In this document: positions 42,001 to 51,000 of the stretch, in pieces
Layout of the letters: every line of letters starts with the position of its first letter
Position numbering within the stretch: the first letter of the stretch is position 1
Source of the DNA: Limnoperna fortunei
Taxonomy: Eukaryota; Mollusca; Bivalvia; Mytilida; Modiolidae
Direction: 5' to 3'
Assembly (NCBI GenBank): GCA_944474755.1
Contig: OX104122.1
Span: forward strand, 12,410,641-12,474,640
DNA length: 64,000 nucleotides
Translations under genes and position numbers: made by a program
The notes under the pieces: model-generated
Told to the model about the DNA's origin: nothing
Database searches by the model: none
The model's input: only the letters and a program-made list of their open reading frames with translations

Positions 42001-45000
42001 TACATACAAAAAGGGGAGGAATCTTATTGATTTTGGGGTAAATCCACTCAAGGTCAAGGTCACAGTGACAGAAAAACGTTAGAAAATATTTCTTGAATTG
42101 GTGGTTTCTGGACCATAACTCAAAAAGTTCTCAACCGATTTTAATGAAAGTTTTGGTTAATAAAATATGGCAACTCGGCTTTTGCACCCCTGTGCATATC
42201 GATTTTCGATCTATGTTCTGCATTTGTTTTGTGGCACATGAAAAATGGAAATTCAAATCATATTTTGTTATCAGGCTGTATAAGTATTACAGCACCGGGC
42301 TGTATCAAACTTTGGGCTGTAACAGGAGATTGGATACAGCCGGTTTTTTTACAAGCTTGGCTGCATGTTTATTTCCTAGCAAAATTAGATAAATTAGCTT
42401 AAAATACAGACTGCATAGTATCCAATGAAATGGGTTGTTACATCATTGATATGAAAACATTGTATTTATGTATGTTGTGGAGTAATATATTGAAATTCAT
42501 TACTGTTGTTTAAATATGCGACTCTACTGTACACATCAACAAATTATTATACCTGCATCTTGTTGTTACAAAATGTGTTATTCATGCTATTTTATTTTTT
42601 TTTTTAGTCTTTTTAAGGAAGATAGTGAATGTTCGTGTATTTTCGAGGATTAAAACTGGAATGTCCAAAATTGAAGAAGCGGAAGTTGAAATCTTTCCAC
42701 AGAAGTTGGTGGATGAGAAGGAAATTATGCTGGACCCTTCAGTTCAGGCAGCAGCTAAGATTTATTTTGATACCGATGCATGGTTATGTGTATTAAACAC
42801 TCTCAATACTTTACAAGGTATAATACATGTTAATTTACAATGATTAACCTCCAATATTATTTCTAGAGCATGTAAACAATAATTAAAGTGATTAAAAGTG
42901 ACAGTAACCAGAAAGACAAATATATAAATAACTTTATCTCACAACTGTTATTGTCAAGAATGCATTTTTTCAAGTGCAAGATTTCACAGGATAAATATTT
43001 ATAGACTGCACACAAATCTAAGTATTTTCAGATTACAATTATTTAAAACAAAAGTATTTACAATAAACAAAATATCAGCTACTACTCACTTTATCATATA
43101 AAATATCTACACTCATCCTTTGGGCTTGTCTAGATATATCACATGATTTAGTTGGTAATATAAAAATAATATCATTATATAAATTGCTGCTATATATATA
43201 TATCATGGGTCTGGAAACGGTCATATTTGCTTGACATGTCGGAAATTTACACTATAATGACGGACTTAGATTTGCTCAAATCGGACATCTAAAAAGTAAT
43301 ATTTTACATGCAATAATCATTTGTTGGATTTAATCCCTTCAATTTGTATTATAAATCAACCCTAAGGCTATTTCCTGTCGCTGACATGTGTTTATTAACC
43401 ACCGACTGGTGATTACGTAATAAGGTGACAGATCTGTTTCATCCATATCGTAAACATACTATTTCAACAACATTTTGAAGCAACAGAGATTGAATATAAT
43501 AGATCAATGTGATATAGTTTATATATCACATTGATAAGAAAATAAGACAACTTTACAGTACACGTGCAACTTTAATGAAAAACATGTGCAGTAACAATTG
43601 TACACTACGCAAGCGCCAATGTTACTAAACGTTAAAAAAACCAAGAAAAAACCAATTTGAATAAAATTTCATTGAAAAAAATGAGAACAAAAATGATTAT
43701 TTCATTTAATAATAAAAACTTGTAAAGAGCATCCATCACTGAATGACGTATAAATTCAATTCAGGTCCGAACTTAGATGACAATTTCCTATTTCCTGTTA
43801 ATGAAAAACTTGCCAGAATATTAATCAAAATAATGCAGTTTCCCATTATTTTGTTTCTTAGACAACATCATTTTCCAATAAAGACTTTTATAGGCAGGAG
43901 AATGTATCACTACATATATTTTCTTTTTTACATGATGCATACATCGTAGGAGCCATCCCAAAGTCCATGGTACAATCCGCTTATTCACATTATCATGGAG
44001 AATCAACCCGACGTGCAAACAAGTTTCGGTAGGAAACGACCCGAGACCAATATTCACTACCATGGAATTTGTAATTTCTTAGGGGGAAAAATGACCGAAA
44101 TGGGCAGGGAAAACTTCATGGAATTGTAACCCAATGTGAGACAGATAAGGATTGATAACTGTTTTATGCTCCAAAAACACTGTGTTAGACCGTTGTTCCC
44201 GTATGTTTTCTCGTCATTTTAGTTCTGGTTGTTAGATAATTCTTGGAAGTAAACAAATAGCACCTGGTTCATTTTACAATTTGTACCCATTTGATACTGT
44301 AAATTATATTTGTATGGACCTCTCTTTTGAATCACATGATTAATTTTTCAAGTTTATTTGCAGAAGCTAAGGGAACACCCAGTGGTACTACTGTAACTGT
44401 TTCACAAGCAAATAAGTCAAAAACATACCCAGTGAATGAGGATAAGAACAATAGTGGTAATTAATATCAATATGGTTCTGGCTATCCTTTAACTTGATAC
44501 AAAATACATGTTGGTCCTTATTTATATGATAGTGACTTTTTTTCAAAAGTTCTTTCAATGGTTTAATGCATAAACTTGTGATTTGTGAGAACTTAACTTC
44601 ATCATTGAATAAGAATAACTTTTTATAGTCAATTAACAAAGTTAAATTACTAAATGTTCTGTTCTGGTGAAATTTTATTGTAGATACTATTTATATGACC
44701 ACTGGCTGAGTACATAGACTTACCATTTGATGTTTGTTTGTTTGTTTGATGGTGTTTAATGCCACTTTGAGCAATTTTTCAGCTATATCATGGCGTCCAG
44801 TTTTTATTGGGGGAGGAAGCCGGAGTACCCGGAGAAAACCCCCGACCTGCGGTAGGAAAACTGGCAATCCTTGTCAATCAAGATTGGAGTCGAGTACACC
44901 CTGCTTGCAGTGAGAATCGAACCCGCAATCTCAGTGTTGACAGACCACGTGATCAATAGTAGACGAACTACCTTGACCACTCGGCCACCCAGGCCCCCGA

Positions 45001-48000
45001 CTTACCATTTGATCTCTGAATTTAAGCTATTAATATTAAAACTTGTTGCCTCATCAGAATATTTATTCGCTCAATATAGTTGTGTCAAAAGGGCTTCATA
45101 TTTGTTATCCTTATTTGTAAAATGTATTATACAGGACCAGAAAATTCCAGTTGTAAATGTGTAACTGTTTCACACCCATTAAAGACAACAAGTTTTCAAG
45201 TGAATAAAGTGAACCAGATTAGTGGTATGTATTTTTTATGAGTAATAAAACTGCAAAAAAATGTGTTTAAAATATAAGCAAATACCTACTTATATTATTA
45301 AAATTAACCTATATTTAATTTAATAGGAAAGTTTATATAACATATACTTATAACCAACAGCTCTCTTCATTCATGACTGGTATGGAAAATAGTTACTAGC
45401 AAACCAGTTTTACTTAATTGGCAATGCATCACATTAATTAATCTTGTTAATTGAGACAATTGTCTTGATATAATTTCAGAACAAAATGTAGCAAATGAAT
45501 CAGCATTGATACCGGTTGCCCCCAGAAGAGCATTGATACCGGTTGCCCCCAGAAGATCCCCTAGAAAAACAAAAGGTAAACATAAACATAATAATTTGTA
45601 AAATATTGTGCTTAAAGTGATTAAACACTTTTTCTATCTGATAAAGGAAGAAAAATTCAGTGATGAACAGCTGTCTTAATGATTGACTGTTATATATGTA
45701 TATTAACATACCACAGTAAATCGTTAATTCATAAGTATATTCTTCTGATAATTAAAAAATTATTTACACTTGCAAATTCTTCTTTGTTTTAATGGTTGTT
45801 TTTTTTTATACACAAGTCCCAAAAGAGCAATCAAAGGAAAAAATGGGAACGAGTTATGTTCGCCTGACAAACATTTCAACTATCAGAGATTTGACTGCAT
45901 ATGTAAGAAAAAAAAGAAACACCTTGATGAAAAATCAGCAGACATGACTGTGTTCAGGACAAGACAAAGAAAAATTGGTGAATAAAAATGTTATTTAAGG
46001 TTTTGAGGCTTTTAAAAGAGGTTAATTTTGTATAATAAAAGCACAAACATGTCTTACAGAAATATTTCACATGTGTTGATATTGTTGACTTTTTTTATAT
46101 AGTCTTATATAATGTTAGTACAAACCTACCAGAGAGCTGGCATGTTATAAGTGGTACTTTTTTCTTCCACTGAAACATATGGTACAATTGTTTGAGTTGT
46201 GTGAATAAAGACCTTGCTAGAAAGCTGGCAGGTTTTAGAAAAATGTTGGTCAGTGCTAGTTGCACATTTTTCCCCAGTGAGAAATACCATACAGTTGTTT
46301 GAGGTGTGTGAATACAGACTGAAGAATTTGTAACTTGTAGTTGTACTTTTGTCTTACAGTGAGAGATATGGTACAATTTTTTGTGTTGTGTGAAAATAGC
46401 TCTAGTAGGTAGAAAGCTGGTAAGTTTCAGAGTGATGTTTGCCAGGGGTAGTGTTATTTCTTTCTAACACTTGTGATATACCATTTTTTCTACCACTCAA
46501 AATTTCGTGTTGTGTGAATGTAGACCTAATTGGAAAGCTTACAGGTTTCCGAAAGTGTTTGTCATGAGTAGAGGACAAGACAAAGAAAAATTGGTGAATA
46601 AAAATGTTATTTAAGGTTTTGAGGCTTTTAAAAGAGGTTAATTTTGTATAATAAAAGCACAAACATGTCTTACAGAAATATTTCACAAGTGTTGATATTG
46701 TTGACTTTTTTTATATAGTCTTATATAATGTTAGTACAAACCTACCAGAGAGCTGGCATGTTATACAGAGGTTTTTGTCAGTTTGTAAGTGGTACTTTTT
46801 TCTTCCACTGAAACATATGGTACAATTGTTTGAGTTGTGTGAATAAAGACCTTGCTAGAAAGCTGGCAGGTTTTAGAAAAATGTTGGTCAGTGCTAGTTG
46901 CACATTTTTCCCCAGTTGTTTTAGGTGTGTAAATACAGACTGAAGAATTTGTAACTTGTAGTTGTACTTTTGTCTTACAGTGAGAGATATGGTACAATTT
47001 TTTGTGTTGTGTGAAAATAGCTCTAGTAGGTAGAAAGCTGGTAAGTTTCAGAGTGATGTTTGCCAGGGGTAGTGTTATTGCTTTCTAACACGTGTGATAT
47101 ACCATTTTTTCTACCACTCAAAATTTCGTGTTGTGTGAATGTAGACCTAATTGGAAAGCTTACGGGTTTCCGAAAGTGTTTGTCATGAGTACAGGAGTAG
47201 TGGAGATTTTTCTCCCCCCCCCCAGACAACTGCCTCCAGGACAATTGCCCCCCCCCCCCCCTTTCCAGGATTTAATTGTCTATCATTTACCTTTATAATT
47301 TTTAATAAATATAAATGTTTTAATTACTTTTTCTTTGATTATGTAAAAGTTAAATAGTTTGGGCATTAATTACATTTTATTTGAAATTATTAATTAGTTT
47401 TTTACAGCTGATTATTAGTAATATAACAATTTAAATCAAAACTGTATGCAATCCTTAACAGTATCTTCAAATGAATAAAACAATGGTTAAGATATTTTTA
47501 ACAAGCTATAATAGGAATTCCTAGACTTGGCATATCTAAGATATTAATCAACCATTCAATAATGAAACTATAATGGTCAGAAAGAAGTCATCAAAAGCTT
47601 GTCCTAGACATATATGGGAATGTGCATAAACACTCGACATTTTTCTTTATATCCTTGTAAGCTTAAGCCCTCATTATACCCCGCAAACTAGTTTGGGGGG
47701 TATATAGGAATCAACCTGTCTGTCTGTCCGTCTGTCCACACCCCTTGTAAGCGCAACTCCTCCTAAACCGCTTGATGAAATTTTATGAAACTTAGCATAG
47801 AGGAAGTACATTATATGTAGATGTGCATGAAGGATTTTTATTGACCTTGGATATCATTAAGGGGAGATAATTGAACTTAAAATCGAAGCCTGGGGGGTGG
47901 GGGGTTCACTTTGTGACCATGCTCACAGTCCACATTTGTTTACAGGTAGCTTATGTTGAGCAGTTGACAGCCAGTCATCTGACACCTGAACTTCCTCAAT

Positions 48001-51000
48001 TTCATTGTTCAGTGACCACGTAAGTTTTTTATAAGGGCAATTCCTCTTTAACAAGTTAGGATGACAATATTTATTATATAGGTTGCCAATGAATATTACA
48101 TGACTGTCTGATGCTGAATGCAGGAGAGGCATGCTGTTGAGAAGTACCAGTGGTATGCGGGTATATTAAAATGAACCTCAGGGACATAGACGCCCCTGCC
48201 TTGCATAGTCTACCAATGCCTTGTGGGATAGGTTTTAATCAGAATCAGGAGGCATCCCTGACAGAAAAATGCAAATGAGCAGCACTGGGAGCAGTTCATG
48301 AAAGAAACCACCATAATCTTATAGTGGTAGCTTATGTATGACCTGTCACCTGAAGTTGGCCTCAATTTCTTTGTTCAGCAACAACGTTAAGTTTTTGGAT
48401 TAGGGCTATTCCTCTATAACTAATTAGGATGACAATATTTGGTATATAGGTTGCCAATGAATAGTACATGACTGTCTGGTAGGTGTCACCTGACCTTGAC
48501 CTCAATTTCATGGTCAATTGACTATGTTTATGTTTTTGGATTATGTCAGTTTCTCTTTAACCATGCATTGTTTATTATAAATGATAACAATTTAATTCTA
48601 TTTACATGATATATTTTTTTCCTAACTGATGCTGAATGCAGGAGATGCATGCTGTTGAGAAGTACCAGCGGTATGCGGGTATATTAAAATGAACCTCAGG
48701 GACATAGACGCCCCTGCCTTGCATAGTCTACCACTGCCTTGTGGGATAGGTTTTAATCAGAACCAAAGGCTAAGGGAGGCATCCCTGACAGAAAAATGCA
48801 AATGAGCAGCACTGGGAGCAGTTCATGAAAGAAACCACCATAATCTTATAGTGGTAGCTTATGTATGACCTGTCACCTGAAGTTGGCCTCAATTTCTTTG
48901 TTCAGCAACAACGTTAAGTTTTTGGATTAGGGCTATTCCTCTATAACTAATTAGGATGACAATATTTGGTGTATAGGTTGCCAATGAATAGTACATGACT
49001 GTCTGGTAGGTGTCACCTGACCTTGACCTCAATTTCATGGTCAATTGACTATGTTTATGTTTTTGGATTATGTCAGTTTCTCTTTAACCATGCATTGTTT
49101 ATTATAAATGATAACAATTTAATTCTATTTACATGATATATTTTTTTCCCAACTGATGCTGAATGCAGGAGATGCATGCTGTTGAGAAGTACCAGCGGTA
49201 TGCGGGTATATTAAAATGAACCTCAGGGACATAGACGCCCCTGCCTTGCATAGTCTACCACTGCCTTGTGGGATAGGTTTTAATCAGAACCAAAGGCTAA
49301 GGGAGGCATCCCTGACAGAAAAATGCAAATGAGCAGCACTGGGAGCAGTTCATGAAAGAAACCACCATAATCTTATAGTGGTAGCTTATGTATGACCTGT
49401 CACCTGAAGTTGGCCTCAATTTCTTTGTTCAGCAACAACGTTAAGTTTTTGGATTAGGGCTATTCCTCTATAACTAATTAGGATGACAATATTTGGTATA
49501 TAGGTTGCCAATGAATAGTACATGACTGTCTGGTAGGTGTCACCTGACCTTGACCTCAATTTCATGGTCAATTGACTATGTTTATGTTTTTGGATTATGT
49601 CAGTTTCTCTTTAACCATGCATTGTTTATTATAAATGATAACAATTTAATTCTATTTACATGATATATTTTTTTCCTAACTGATGCTGAATGCAGGAGAT
49701 GCATGCTGTTGAGAAGTACCAGCGGTATGCGGGTATATTAAAATGAACCTCAGGGACATAGACGCCCCTGCCTTGCATAGTCTACCACTGCCTTGTGGGA
49801 TAGGTTTTAATCAGAACCAAAGGCTAAGGGAGGCATCCCTGACAGAAAAATGCAAATGGTGCAGCACTGGGAGTAGTTCATGAAAGAAACCACCATAATC
49901 GTACAGCCATCTTCTGCAAAGACAAGTAGAATGTGCCTCTCTTGACATGTTCTTTCTGGTTTACTTTAACTCCCCCAACACTTCTTGCAAGGATCTTTTA
50001 TGACATAAAAAATTGCAGTAAATTTTTAATTAACGGGTTGGTCTTCACAGACCATACTCAGAGGGTTCCCTGTGCTCGACCCACAGAGCTGACAGCAGAC
50101 TATTAAAAAAAGTGTAAGCCCATTGTGGCCACTTCAAAAGGCTAAAATTATCCAATGCTCAATTTTTTTTTCCATTGGCAGTCAAAATTGTGTTCCCGAA
50201 ATCCTTCCTCTTTTTCCTGTTTATGTATTGTTTGTAAACTAATTCTAATCCTAAATAAAGCAGAAAATTTTTTCACTGAACGTTAAGCAAAGAAAAAAAA
50301 TCATTAATTGGTTTTCTTTGTTCTTCACATAGTCGCACTGACAAGGATTCAGATATATTAAGTTTGATCATTATTTTATTTTTTTCCTACATCGTTTATT
50401 AGAAACACTTTTCCAGTGAGAACTTGTGTCCTTTCCAAGTTCTCTAATCACAATGTACAAATAACTACTCTTGCCTTCCATATGGGAGATATCTTTACAA
50501 TTCTGGCAAAACGTATTTTGACCCTGCCAATAGGGCCATTTTTGGAAGTTTCCCAGTACTCGACCCACAAAACTGACAGCAAAATCATAGTTGGTAACAT
50601 CATTGGAGAGTGCCACACTCCTTGCTTGATAAAAACACCTTTTGGTGTTTTTAGAAAAAAAAGTGGGCTCATTGTGCCTGTTTACTTCTTCTCATCCTGA
50701 ATTTAGTTGAAATACTGCCATACAGTATTTCATTAGATAGTCCAGAGGTATTTTTTAAATGAAAACCTTATTAAATATTCAATTAATTTACAGAATAAAT
50801 GTGTTTACTATCTCGTGACAAATGTTAAATGCAAAATATAAATTTTTTCCTGTTATAAGCTTTCTGTGTGATAAAATAATAAGGAATTATGTTCATGTTT
50901 TTGTATGTAGTTTGATATAATTTTTATTATCTTCCTGAATATCTTGAATCAATTATATGATGTTTTTGCTTCACACATTGTTTCTATATGCTTGTGAAAT

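Noticed and set aside
42625..42843. Independent 72-codon ORF
   Set aside because: It is exon 12 of the gene read past its donor.
44880..44998. tRNA gene on the minus strand
   Set aside because: The A and B boxes belong to a SINE with a 3' domain and target duplication; no full cloverleaf was established.
46572..46593. Second copy of the exon 16 end as an extra exon
   Set aside because: The available acceptor gives a 22-bp exon that breaks the frame.
46095..47244. Paired minus ORFs with similar peptides
   Set aside because: They are produced by the 615-bp tandem duplication; intronic.
47668..49905. CRISPR-like or regularly spaced array
   Set aside because: The units are 527-bp tandem repeats without short repeat/spacer structure, in animal DNA.
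50371..50700. Overlapping ORFs on both strands (81, 94 and 74 codons)
   Set aside because: No recognised domain and no phase-compatible splice sites; at most an old repeat fossil.
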